NCBI GenBank assembly: GCA_027924645.1
Contig: BSBN01000297.1
Span: 7,440,001-7,504,000, forward strand
Length of the DNA: 64,000 nucleotides
Source of the DNA: Cunninghamia lanceolata
Taxonomy: Eukaryota; Streptophyta; Pinopsida; Cupressales; Cupressaceae
Direction of reading: 5' to 3'
Shown here: in pieces, positions 21,227 through 32,890 of the stretch
Numbering within the stretch: the first letter of the stretch is position 1
How the letters are laid out: the number at the start of each line of letters is the position of its first letter
Program-made: the position numbers and the translations under genes
The notes under the pieces: generated by a model
Database searches by the model: none
The model's input: only the letters and a program-made list of their open reading frames with translations
Told to the model about the DNA's origin: nothing

Positions 21227-24200
21227 ATGGCTGACAAGAGGTTCGTTAAGTGTCAAGCAGAATTTAGTAAGCCCATGTTCTCATCTTAGAGGGGCGTCCT
21301 GTTCAAGTACGGTGCAATTACAGATACCCATCAGGGGAGTACCAATTTGGAAGCCTGGTCAGCTAGGCTGAATGGTGAGAATAACAAGAGTCCTGTGCTG
21401 GATGTAATTTTTGTATCCGGAATGTGGAATGCTGCCAGTTTTCCATACTCTATGGAGTCTCCGGAGCTGGTCATCGAGTGTGCCTAGAAATATAACCCAG
21501 AGACAAGGCGGGTGATGAAGCATGGGAGGATATATGCTGACCTATCCATCAAGGGTCTTTCTAAGACCTTTGGATTGCCATTGGGTAACAAGGTCAAAAG
21601 TGTGGACCTAAAGAAGTCAGAGAAGGAGTATGAAAACAATAAGAAATCAGCTAGGAAGAACATGTATCAATGGAGGGCTGAAAATAGCACGTATTCGGCA
21701 GCAGCCAAACTTCATGTGCATCTATTCAAATATGATTTTGCTGCTGAATATCAGTATATGATTGCACTGCTGAACAGAGTAACAAGCCAGCCTGATGCTG
21801 GTAGTTTCAGGGACTGGATGTATGAAATAATAATGATGTGTTTATATTCAGATATTAAGCCATTGTGGGGCTAGCTAATAAGTGATACTCTGCATGAGCA
21901 GCTGATGAACCTAGGAGGTTCAAATTGTGTTTTTTATTTGACCTCATACATTGTATACTCCTGTGCTTATAAAGGCACATTTGATGCACTAGCTACTGAT
22001 GGAAAGCTCACAGGAACAGTTAATGCTGTGCATATCTGGGATCATCATCCCCAACTACAAAGAACTAATTACCTCCAAGACTACAAACTAGTCAATGATG
22101 CATTCTCTATGCATCTGGTGAGGACCATGGAGGAGGACAAAACAAAAAGATTGAGTATGGAAGCTCAAGAAATAATTTATAGGCATGAAGCCTGGTACAT
22201 ACAATTTGCCACCTTTTCTTACATAAGGATTGAAGGTTTTGAGGGGCATCCCCTCATGCTGCCAAGGTATCCCACTGATGCAGTGATATTAAAGGAGTTC
22301 ATCAGGCAAGGCTCTACAATGATAAAAGCATACAAAGATGCTAAGAGGCTGCCACCAGTTTTGTTTCCAGTCACCATTGGCTGGTATATGTGCCCAGATT
22401 CTAAACACATAAAGAAGGTGATGATCACCTTGAATAAGATGAATCTACAGCCTTTTCCACTGACCAGGCCGTATGATCCTTACGGCAGGATGCAGAAAAT
22501 AGTAGGAAAGCCTATTCATCAGAGGCACCTAGAGGATTTCTAGTCTGACTGGGAAGATGAAGCAGAAGCAAGAAGAAGAAGGTATCAAAGGTTAACATTG
22601 AATCAAATCAGAACCTTTGATTGCATCCCCATCCCCCAACAATTGAAGAAAGATGATGGCAGGATAATTGCAGATGAGTATGAGCAGAAGAAAATATATA
22701 ACGATACCATCTCTGCACCTGACCTCACTATATAGGAGGATATATCCTTGGACCCCTTAATTGCCAGGACCATGCAACTAACCCAAGCTTGGGTAGATGA
22801 ACAGATAGAGGCATTGAAGAAAAAAGGTGTTGCCATTACGGTGGACAACAAGAAGAAGGGGCAGGATATTCCTGGGGATAAGTATGATGACTTCATGAAT
22901 GAAAAGTGGAAGACTAAGGGAGATAGACTCCCTCCACCACAACAATAGAGCAAAACACCCCCAAGGGGCAAGAAGGTAGATAAGGAACCCAAAGGGGTTA
23001 TTATCGAAAAGGCAGTATTTGTAGCTAAGGAGGTAGTAGCATCAGGATCTGGATCTGGATCAGAATCAGCATCCCCTCCAAGGACAAGGAAAGAAAAGTC
23101 CAAGAAGAGTAAGACAGTAGAGGCTGGAATTACAGAGACCCTAGAAGAGGGTCAATCCTCAAGAAACATGATAAAGAGGATATCCTCATGGAGGAAGAGC
23201 CTGAAGAAGAAGAGGCTCCATTGATAATAAAGAGGAAAAGAAGAGCTCCACAGGTGGTGGTTTCTACCCCACCCAAGAAACAAAGAACCTCCATGAGAGG
23301 TGAAATAAGACAACCCCCTACATTATTACAAGGGGCAGGTAGTGAAGTGCCCAAGGAACGTCAGCATAATGTTCCACTTCCTACCATCATCAAGTTCAAA
23401 ACTGAACTTGCGGAGGAACAAATGAAAGAAACTTCTCAGGCACAAGCAGGGCATATCTCATTAGACGAAACAATAAATTTGTCTGATGATGAAGTTGTAC
23501 AAGAAGTGACTACACAAAAGATGGAAACACTTGTTGCTGGTACAAGCATGACCCCTCACAAGCCTCCACCAGTTCAAACTATATTGGAGGAGATGAAGGA
23601 AGTGGAGGCAGAACAAGAAAAGAGCCCAAAGCAGATAGCTCAGGAAATAGGGCTAGAAACATTAATTACCCAGGTGACAAGTCCTGCAGTGGTGGACCTA
23701 ACAGAGAAACAGGATGTGAATCCTGAACATCCAGTAGGATCACCTGATAAGGGACACATTGCAGAAGAAATAAAGGTGGCAGAACCAGAGAGTCATACTT
23801 CAGAAGTAAGCCCACCAATCACACAGGGTGCATCCACAGAGCCCATCATAATAGAAGTTCAAGAGAAGGTAGCTGATGAAGAGAAAATAATAAAAGATCC
23901 TGCCGCCAAAGCTCAGGAGGTTGACGGTATAGGTGCGGAACAAATAATGGCTTTAGAACAAACACCAGCACCTCAGGCAGATTCCACAATATCCGGTACG
24001 GTGGATATGCAACAAGAAATAGAAAAGCCAAAGGAGGATGGTGAACCTCAACAAGGGGAAGAGTCGAAAATAGATGAAGTAATGACAGAAAAAGATCATG
24101 ATCATCATGATCAACATATAGATACAATACATGATCCCCCACCCCAAGAAGATGCTCCTCCAGAGAAGGAGGTTCCTCACCAAGAGGATATGCCCCAGGA

Positions 24201-25584
24201 TCAACAACAAAGTGAGCATTAGGAGGAAGAATTGAGAAAATCACCATCTCCACTACATCTGTTGATAGAAACAGGAGACACAGGTGAACATCATGATGAT
24301 GTAGAAAAACATGATCAGGTTCCTTCGTGGTTGGAAAAAGAGGTAAGTGCAGAAGAGGATTTTGAAATTCAAGAGTTTGATGTGTCCACCTTATTCTTTG
24401 AGAATATAATAAAACCCAAGAGGAAGGCCAGAATGACTTCGGCCATCAAAAGAGATCCAACAACTGGGACAAGGACTGCACAGATTGCAGTACCTACTGT
24501 GGAGAAAGAAAAAGGCAAGATCACCTTAGATGAGTTTCAAATTAGCACAGTGGATCTAGGTTTTGCCAATGAAGACCAAGAAGGTCAGGAAGGCAAGGAC
24601 ATTATTGATTCTTTGATTCAAAAAGTGAAAAGAGAGAAAGAGAAAAATAAGCAACACAAAGAGCACATTGCTCAATTGCATGCCTACATAAGAAGGCTAA
24701 CTACTACCGAAGAAACTTCAACAGAACATGCAGTCCCATTGACTGCTATTTCTCAAGAGCAGGTGAATAAATTAGACCTCATGAAACATGAGGCATTAGT
24801 ATTAAGGAAATGGATATCATCCACATTAGATGATGCTGAAGAAATGGTAAAGGCCTCTTTGAATAGGTGGAGCACTCTCAGTGACTCGAGGACCAAAGTA
24901 GACAAATTGCAAATGCAGACACGGAAAAGGTCTTATAAATTGGAAAAAGTACTAAGCATCCTAGGAGAGATAAAGAGGATAAATCCTCAGCTGCTTATCA
25001 ATAAATAGGTATTGAATAGTAATACCGCCCTGTTGATTGACATCTAGTATAAGGATATTCAATTTGAATGTGAAGTACTCAGAAGATGCAATAACAAACT
25101 GAGAGATATCAGCATGAAGTTACATGATTTAATGGCTGTTGAGGCAGAAATATTGGAAACATTGGAAGGAAAAGTGGAAGGGAAAATAGAAAATCAAGGT
25201 GAGGAATGTGCCATCAAAGTTTTACATGACAATTTCCAATCAGTAGCAGATGATCCACTTGTCCACTTGACAGAAGAAGTTATAGATAAAATAATGAGGA
25301 TCAAAGTCAAGATGGAAAAATACAAGGAGACACTGCAGGACAGGAAAGACAAACTGGATAGCAGTAGAAACAAATATGAGGCACACAAACATGCCATCAT
25401 CAAAGCAAAGACTCAGGATGGCGTAGGAATAGATCAAATTATGCAGCCATATGAGCAGATCTGGAGCAGCATGCAGCCTCATATGCGGTGTCATCATCAT
25501 CAGGATAGTGAAAGTTCAGAAAGTGATGCACATGATGATGATCCACATGAATCAGATGAGGTGCATGATGAAGATACATCATAA
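21227..25584 (+). pseudogene. U3-embedded large ORF of element B, 5' LTR copy (decayed)
   Basis: The ATG at 21227 (MADKRFVKCQ) directly follows the leader intron. About 1,450 codons run to TAA at 25582. The protein has an N-terminal region of about 480 residues conserved with A, basic nuclear-localisation-like patches (IIKRKRRAPQVV, STPPKKQRTSMRG), a long acidic Glu/Gln-rich stretch, the conserved RKARMTSAIKRD motif (about 24420), coiled coils, and an Asp/His/Glu tail. Stops unique to this copy lie at 21287, 21485, 21872, 22541, 22733, 22946 and 24220; a one-base loss is near 23166. TAG codons at 25006 and about 25047 occur in both LTRs. Function is unknown. Confidence 0.8.
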
Positions 25585-25738
25585 AGGGAGATATAAGCGT
25601 AAATAATCCAGATAGTTGCCAGCTGGCAACTTGTGCCACTTTTGGTAAGGTTGACGTAGTCAAAGGGAATGGTGACCGTAGATATGCATTGATAAATCAA
25701 GATCGTGGATCTTTTGTAGTGGATTCCTCACCTTGTTC

Positions 25739-25746
25739 TATAAAAA
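25739..25746 (+). promoter_or_regulatory. TATAAAAA box after the LTR ORF (candidate genomic RNA promoter)
   Basis: TATAAAAAGTGATGG follows the ORF by about 155 bp and is conserved in the 3' LTR (40823-40830). Element A has TATATAA in the same place. It would start the genomic RNA about 0.8 kb before the primer site and leave the ORF in U3. Confidence 0.5.
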
Positions 25747-26572
25747 GTGATGGAATGCCCTATTGTAAACATTCTAAAACTTAATTGAAATCCATCTGCT
25801 GAAACATTCAGAGCTCATTTCAAAGTTTTTGTCTACATTTATATTTTGCATGCTTAATGAATGAGAAGACTGTGTCGATTACAATTCATAGTAAATCTTG
25901 AGTAATCAGTGTATGAATTCTGGATATATGTGGTGATTTGCTGCGTCCCTTGGAGTGCATGTCTACTTACATGTGTTGTCTTCATACAAATTCCTTTGAA
26001 GTTAGCATCAACTATATCTAGCTGTGGAATGTCCTGGTGAAAATATGGTTTGGTTTTCTTCTCTTCATGACAGTATCTAATATATATGTGGTTCAAAAGC
26101 TAAAGGTTCAACTTTAATTTGAAGCATTTCTTCCAATTTCTTTTAAATTTCAAAGCATTTCATCCTCATAATTGCAAACAATTGATGATCTTAAGAAAAT
26201 AACACAAGTATGTGGACATCTCGTAGATAATTGCAAATATTTAGCATATTTGAATACAGAGCATGCATAATTAAGAATATCATGCAAAGATTGAAGTATT
26301 TCTGCATCATTTCATCAAATAACTGTATAATATGACTTCTCTATAAAGAATTTCTGTAGGAGTCATGATGATAATAAACTTTCACGTAAGGCCCCAAAAT
26401 GCAAACAGCAACTCACATTAACCTCTGAGTAATGTCAGACGATTAAGACCTAATCAATGGAGACTTGGGATCATGAATTCTCTGAATTCATCGTATCTTT
26501 CAAGATGAATAAAGGTTAATGTGTACTTTTATTCTATGTTTGTTTATGACTAACATCATGACCAACATAAAT

Positions 26573-26591
26573 TGGTGCTAGAAGGAGGGCC
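26573..26591 (+). other. Primer binding site of element B
   Basis: TGGTGCTAGAAGGAGGGCC starts 5 bp after the LTR end. One C-to-T change separates it from the site in C. It probably pairs with tRNA-Asn. The stretch 26592-27030 between it and gag is a non-coding leader with no feature I recognise. Confidence 0.65.
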
Positions 26592-27029
26592 TAATCTGAA
26601 AGACTATGCTCATCATCATTATTTTTAGGATTGATGATGAAGAGAATAAGGTAACATCGAATCGTCTATGAATTTCAAATATTACGCAAATATTTACTAT
26701 AGCAAGCTCGTAGATGCTCATTCTGTGTAAAGGTTTCTAGATCTAACATAAATATTGCAAGCTTTACAATAGATCATTATGAATTCACAAATATCAACCA
26801 AAGATACATAAATTTGTTCAAGCTTTGAAGATTTTTGGCCTTAGAAACTTGATATCTTGTGCTGAGGGTCATTATATCGCAAATATCATCTTATATTTGC
26901 ACTATCTTTGCAAATAGTTCATAAATATCTAGTCCGATTGGTCATCCGACTGCAAATATCACCTCATCTAGTGAAATTCAGTTGATATTTGCAAAAGTTT
27001 CTGCCAATTTGCCTCAAAATTGAGAAATC

Positions 27030-28930
27030 CTGGCTCACAAGATAAATACCAGGTCTAGACCTAGTGGAATTTTTGAAGAATTGCCTATTAGAGGTTTTAG
27101 ACCTAGAACTGTGGACATCCATCATACTCCCGAATCCGGTGCACCAGGAGCTTCACCAGAACCTCCCCCTGTAACCCCTGTTGGTTTGCAAATACCTTCT
27201 GGGATATCTATGACACCTCCTATTCAACCTCAAGGTGTACCTTTAATTCAACCTCAACCAGTTGCACCACCAGCTCAACCCCCTCTGGTTGCAATGTCTT
27301 TCTTTGCAGCAGAGTCACCTTTGACCTTTACTGCATATCATGAGTTACCAAAGAATCCAGACAAACTTTGTCCAAAATATCATCCTTACCAAGATGCTGA
27401 AGATCATATCAGGACCTTTAAGGAATCTTGCTGCAGAGCCAGAATAGAACATCAAGATGTGGTGTGCAGATTATTTCCTTTTTCCTTAGGGGAAGAAGCC
27501 TATAATTGGTTCATTAGTCTTGGTCAGGGTTCTGTTGATTCATGGGCCTTACTAGAGAAAGTCTTTCTTGATAGATTCGAGGTTCCAGTCGATCCCTCAA
27601 TAAACTATCATTTATTTGCCACTATCAAGAGATTTGAGAATGAGCCTATTGTAAATTTCAATGCTAGGTTTCAGAAAATGTTGTCCAGGGTAGTCACTCC
27701 TTATACTGTGTCTGACGAAGCTGTGAGGAGCATTTATTATTCAGCCTTAGATCCTTTGACCTCCATGTTCATAAGGAGAACACACCCTCAAATCACAACT
27801 TTAGCCTTAGCCTTTCAAGAAGCCATACAAGTAAACCAACAGTTGATACTTGCTCCTACTCCAAATATAGTATTCCCTACCTTGCCTGGCATACATTCAC
27901 AATATCCTACATCATATTCTACACAATATCCTACACAATATCCTATTGGAGTAGTGATACCCCCAGCAGTCATGCCTGCACCTTTGCAAGTACCTCCACT
28001 GAGCATTATACCTCCTCCTAATGGAAATGGCCAATTACTACAATATCCTGCACAAGCTCAGGCACCTTAGGGTGCTGATCTGTCCAACAATAACCATGGA
28101 TCCTCTTTCTTCAAGCCCCAAACTGAAAATGTAGTGGCCAAAGCTCAAGAAGAAAAAGAGGAAATTAAAGAAATTTCTGCTCAACTGAGAAAACTCACCA
28201 CAGAAGTGACACATTTGAGAAATCAAGGTTTCTATTCCCAGTCAAATCAGAATAGAAATTATTCCAATGATAGACCAAATTATCCTGATAGAGGATATAA
28301 CACCAACAATTTCAATAATAGTGGTGGAAATAACAATAATCCTTAGAGACAGCCTAGAATATGGAACTCTAGGCCAAATAACGGCTCATTACCATCACCC
28401 CTGGACAATCAGCCTCCAGGTGAAGCCAAATAGACTACTAGAGTCAATCTTGCTGAAGCAGCCCTTACTAATTGGTGTAGGATCCACAATACAAATGCAC
28501 ATGCAGAATTAGACTGTCCACAATTTAGAATTGCTGCTAGCATCTTTCAAACTGAAGTGTCTAACACTTCTGGAAATCCACCTTAGGCAGAAGGAAATAA
28601 GATTGTTCCATGTGGATATGACTCAGCCTTTGTGTTGGAAACTTATACAAATCAACCTCATCAGAGTTATAACCAGGCATGTGAAGAATCTGCCCTAACC
28701 TTTGAAACAAACTATGTATTCCCCTTTGAGGATGAAAATAAGCCTGCAAGAGAACATGAGGAAGTGCATGCATACCAACAGCAATATCCTGGTAAGCATA
28801 ATTATAACTTGAGGAGTAATGCCAACAGACCTGCTGGTCCATTGACATCATCTCTACCTCCAAATAACTTCAATACACCTCCGATCCTAAAGCTAGTAAT
28901 AACCCTGGGTTCCCCAAGGTAAATGCTCAG
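27030..28930 (+). pseudogene. Gag of element B
   Basis: The open frame begins after a TGA at 27021; the first ATG that matches A's is 27294 (MSFFAAESPLTF), but a Pro-rich segment upstream is also in frame. The gag core is VVCRLFPFSLGEEAYNWFISLG, then KVFLDRFEVP and FNARFQKMLSRV. The C-terminal half is Pro/Asn rich, without a CCHC knuckle. Stops at about 28068, 28344, 28429, 28508 and 28582 all look like CAG-to-TAG. A one-base loss near 28882 shifts the following pol frame. In A the same junction is in frame, so the split here is damage. Confidence 0.8.
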
Positions 28931-28933
28931 TAC

Positions 28934-30600
28934 TTGTCGCCTCAAAACATAGGATCAAAGATTGTAAATACACATCATGAATCTGACAAGTTGGTCAGCT
29001 ATCTGGCTGATGAAATGAAGAAAATTAAGATCAGCCTGTCCTTATCTGAGTTACTGAAAACTCATGCCATCAAAAAGGCATTTATGAAGTCACTAGATGA
29101 TCCTGCTCATAAGGAGGATGGCCATTTTTCAAGTCAATCTAGTGGCAAAGATCATGCTCCTAGAGATAATACTATCAAGCCTAAAGTGTTAGCTACAATC
29201 CAAGCTGCAGAAACTTCCCACATGACCTTGTATAAGGACAAAACTGAATCACCTCCATTCCTCCTCACCATAAGAATGTTCAGCAAGAACCTGCACAACT
29301 ATTTGGTGGATTCAAGGGCCTCCACGAATGTTATGCCCTTGTCAATATGCAATGCCCTCGGACTGCATCCTGCTAAATCCCTAAAAAAGGCGACACAGCT
29401 AGACAAAATAGAAGTAAGTGTAGTAGGGGAGTTGACTCATATCCACATGCAATTAGCATATGATCCTAGGATCCAGTATTACATTGACATTTAGGTAGTT
29501 GACATACCTGATACTTATGGGATGTTACTTAACCGAGACTGGTCCAAAACGCTTAACGGATATATGTCCACAGATTTCAGTCACATGTGGTTACCATGGA
29601 AGGGTATACCTAACCAAATCAGGATTGATGCTGAGACTAGAATGAAGCATATGATCACTAAGTACAATAGAACAAATGAGATCATGTACGTAGACGTAGA
29701 GCCTGGAGTTTATTGCATCAGGCCACAGACTGTCAAAATAGAAGAGATCCTGATGCTTGACTTCCGTCTTCATCATGATGATGATCATCAGGAGGATGTA
29801 CCAGTCGTAGAACCTAATAATAACCCTGATAATGAGAACGAAATAGATCGCTTCATAGACTTTGAGGTGCATCTGTCCAACCAGGTAAGGCGTTGTCAAT
29901 TGTTGAATATACCTGTTAATGATATTTTGATTGATGGATGGTGCAAACTACACGATGAAGCACATTCAGAAAGATCTTGTGAAACATGTTTAGATATGAT
30001 GATGCTAGAGCAGACCTGCAGTGAGGCATCATCATCATATTTCAAGGTAAATGCTACATCTGATGATGATGATGATGATACTAATTCTTATCTGTCTTCT
30101 GTAGGAAGAGAAGGGGCGACAGATCATATCCGGAAAATAGAAGAAGTTCTAGTTTATGACCAGATAAATGATGAGAAGAAAGAAAAGATCACCCCTAGAA
30201 GTGATTGTTTTATGGAGCTAGATTATGAATTGTCAGATGAAGACAAAGGTAGTGAACTGACTAAGTTTGAAGAATTTCTAGTAAAAGAAATAGAGAAGAT
30301 GACACAACAGCATAGATCTCCCCAGGAGGTCTTAATTAAAGGGTGGTGTAGGTTGCACGAGGCACCTCACTCAGAAACAACTTGTTCATTATGTTTACAC
30401 ATTTTGAAAAGGCATACAGCTGCAGATCCCGAGGATCATCCTCCTGCTGATGAGAAAGAAAAAATAGAAAAACCATCAGGCTCACAAAAGAAACGAAAGA
30501 AGAAACTTGAGAATGATGACATCCCTAAGTTAAAGTGGATATCAGGCAGAGCAGCAGCTAGAGCTACAAAGAAAAAGGAAAGTTCAGCTAGGTATCCTAC
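28934..30600 (+). pseudogene. Protease and Cys/His linker of element B
   Basis: Blocks are 28934-29494 and 29522-30796. The protease motif reads DSRASTNVMP, with the Gly of DSGAS replaced by Arg, so this copy is probably inactive. MLLNRDWSKTLNGYM and MWLPWKGIPNQIR follow. An acidic linker contains two copies of a C-x2-H-x3-H-S-x3-C-x2-C motif (about 29939-29993 and 30344-30394), then a Lys-rich stretch before the extra RNase H. The stop at 29492 is a CAG-to-TAG type. Confidence 0.8.
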
Positions 30601-30604
30601 TGAA

Positions 30605-31015
30605 GATAAACCTTGGATCCTAGGGTTTGATGGATCCAAGTCCAAGCAGGGCGCTGGGGTAGGAATTGACCTCATTGATCCATCAGGAAAATCCTATCTG
30701 GCAGCATATAGATTACAATTCCCCTGTACTAACAATGTAATAGAGTATGAGGCTCTGATTCACGGGATACTGTTTGCTCATAAGAAAAAAGTATGAATTC
30801 TACATGTCTTCAGAGATTTAGAACTAGTTGTGAGGCAAGTAAGGGGAATCTACTCATGTAATTACAGAAAGCTATCCAACTACAAACATCGTGTGTGGGA
30901 CTTGATTGAGGACTTTGATGCCTTTAATATCACCCACGTACCAAGAGAACAAAACCATAAGGCAGATGCACTTGCCCAGGCTGCCAGTACATTGGAGCCA
31001 CTATCTATATCAGGT
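30605..31015 (+). pseudogene. Archaeal-type additional RNase H of element B (upstream of RT)
   Basis: Motifs are WILGFDGSKSKQGAG (Asp), NNVIEYEALIHGI (Glu), VFRDLELVVRQV (Asp) and NHKADALAQAA (Asp), so all four acidic residues are present. The TGA at 30794 replaces a likely CGA. It is placed between protease and RT as in A, confirming the unusual order. Confidence 0.82.
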
Positions 31016-32230
31016 CTAAAGAGATTTTCAGTAGAACTGGTGTTAGTACCTTCAGTACCTGATAATGTGACCAACCTCCAGGTGTTTGATGATGATCAGT
31101 ACATTTTGAATTTCATCTCAAACAAAGATGTATTTGATGCCCAAATCATAGATGAAAATGGTATGAAAGATCATGTCTGGGAAGAAAATGAAATATTAGA
31201 ATTGCCTAGCAACAGGATTCCCAAAGGTATGATTGAATTGGAAAGAGCCTTTGATTTGGATAATATGCTTAAACAGAAGGATCTGCCCAAGGCAGATGGA
31301 GGTCAATATTCACAAGTGAATATTGGACAACATGAAGACAAGAGAAATGTATTGATTGGTAAGGTTTGCACACCAGAAGAGTTAGAAGGAATAACTCAGG
31401 CCCTCAAAGATTACATCCATGTAATTGCATGGACTTATGATGAGCTGAAGATGTATGACACATCAGTCATAACTCACACTATACCTCTTAAGCCAGATGC
31501 TAAACCTTTCAGACAGAAGAAAAGGCCAATCAATGCTTTACTTGAACCAATAATTCTTGAAGAAGTCAAGAAGTTGTTAGATGCTAGGATAATTTTTCCT
31601 GTGAGGCACTCCACTTGGGTGGCAAATCTAGTGCCAGTTAGGAAGAAGAATGGAGACATCAGACTATGTGTAGACTTCAGGAATCTGAACAGAGCATTAG
31701 AAAAGGATAATTATCCTCTACCCTCATTAGATGAAGTTCTACAGATTGTAAATGGAGCCAAAATGATGTCCTTCCTAGATGACTTTTCAGGATACAACCA
31801 GGTCATGGTTGATAAAATTGACAGACTAAAGACTGCCTTCACCACAAAGTGGGGGATATTTGCATATAGATGTATGCCATTTGGACTTATAAATGCTGGA
31901 GCAACATTCCAGTGAGCAATGGACATAGCCTTCAAAGGCTTAATAGGAAAGTGTATAGTCATCTATATGGATGACTTAACAATGTTCTCCAAAGAGAGGA
32001 GCGACCATGTAACTGATCTCATAAATGTATTAAGAAAATGTGAAGAGTATGGAATATCACTGAACCCCAAGAAGTACATATTTGGGGTGACAACAAGAAA
32101 GTTACTAGGCCACCTAATCATAGAAGATGGAATTATCATTGATCCTAACAAGGTGGAATCTATTATGAAGTTACAACTTCCAGGAAGCAAGAAAGAACTT
32201 AAATCTTACTTTGGTAAGATAAACTTTGTG
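31016..32230 (+). pseudogene. Reverse transcriptase of element B
   Basis: Motifs are PFRQKKRPIN, STWVANLVPVRKKNGDIRL, CVDFRNLN, SFLDDFSGYN, FAYRCMPFGLINAGATFQ and catalytic YMDD (31964-31975), then GHLIIEDGIIIDPNKVE and the thumb. One TGA at 31913 (after GATFQ, CGA/CGG-to-TGA type) interrupts it. About 270 bp before the core form a variable linker. Confidence 0.92.
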
Positions 32231-32880
32231 AGGAAGTTCATCACCGCCTTTGCTGAGATTGTCAGACCACTAAACGCCATGTTGAAAAAAGATGCACAAA
32301 TCGAGTGGACACCAAAGGCCAAAGCTGCATTTGAAGATATAAAGAAAGCTATATCAGATGCTCCTGTCCTTATCAGTCCAGACTACACAAAGGATTTCTA
32401 CATATATTCATTTGCTTTAGAACATACCTGTGCAACAGTGCTTACTCAGAGAAATGAAAAGAAGGAAGAGAAACCAATTGCTTTCATGAGCTATCCTTTC
32501 AGGGATGCTGAGTTGAGATATGTAGATGTTGAGAGATAAGCACTAGCATTGGTCAGAGCAGTGAAGAATTTCAGACACTACATACTGAGAAGCAAGGTGA
32601 TTGCAGTAGTGCCTAATGTAGCAGTGAAGATGCTACTGATGCAAAGTGAGCCTGGTGAAAAAAGAGCCAAGTGGATTACTGTATTACAAGAGTATGACAT
32701 GGAAATTATACTAATGAAGCTGGTAAGAGGACAAGCTCTGAGTCCAATGATATCTGAGATTGACCCTAACATCACTAGTCAGCAGTACATTATTAATGAG
32801 AAAGATAATAGAGAGTGGTATTCAGATGTCAGGCATATCCTGATCACCGGAAGATGTCCATCAAGAATGCAAGCTTCATA
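32231..32880 (+). pseudogene. Degenerate own-lineage RNase H of element B
   Basis: FYIYSFALEHTCATVLTQ stands where the first catalytic Asp motif should be, and LVRGQALSPM where ADALSR should be. The middle Glu (VDVER) remains. The same pattern occurs in A. The TAA at 32537 replaces a CAA and the TAG at 32878 a CAG. Confidence 0.72.
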
Positions 32881-32890
32881 GAGAAGAGCC

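Larger units (their letters stand above)
19784..26567 (+). repeat. Element B 5' LTR
   Basis: A direct repeat of 34884-41648. In order it contains a terminal hairpin (damaged here by a short deletion), the ATCATGATGAT/TGACGTCA array, candidate TATA boxes, a leader intron, the large ORF (21227-25584), a TATAAAAA box (25739-25746) and about 0.8 kb of R-U5. The interval 25585-26567 is non-coding. Confidence 0.92.

Noticed and set aside
22603..23103. Minus-strand ORF of 166 codons opposite the element B LTR ORF, and its twin at 37707-38207
   Set aside because: Antisense of the Lys/Glu-rich coding strand, giving a Ser/Phe/Leu-rich translation. No independent support.
25500..25570. His/Asp-rich tail as a metal-binding domain
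   Set aside because: The GATGAT/CATCAT codon repeat explains the composition. It is low complexity and lies after stops shared by both LTRs.
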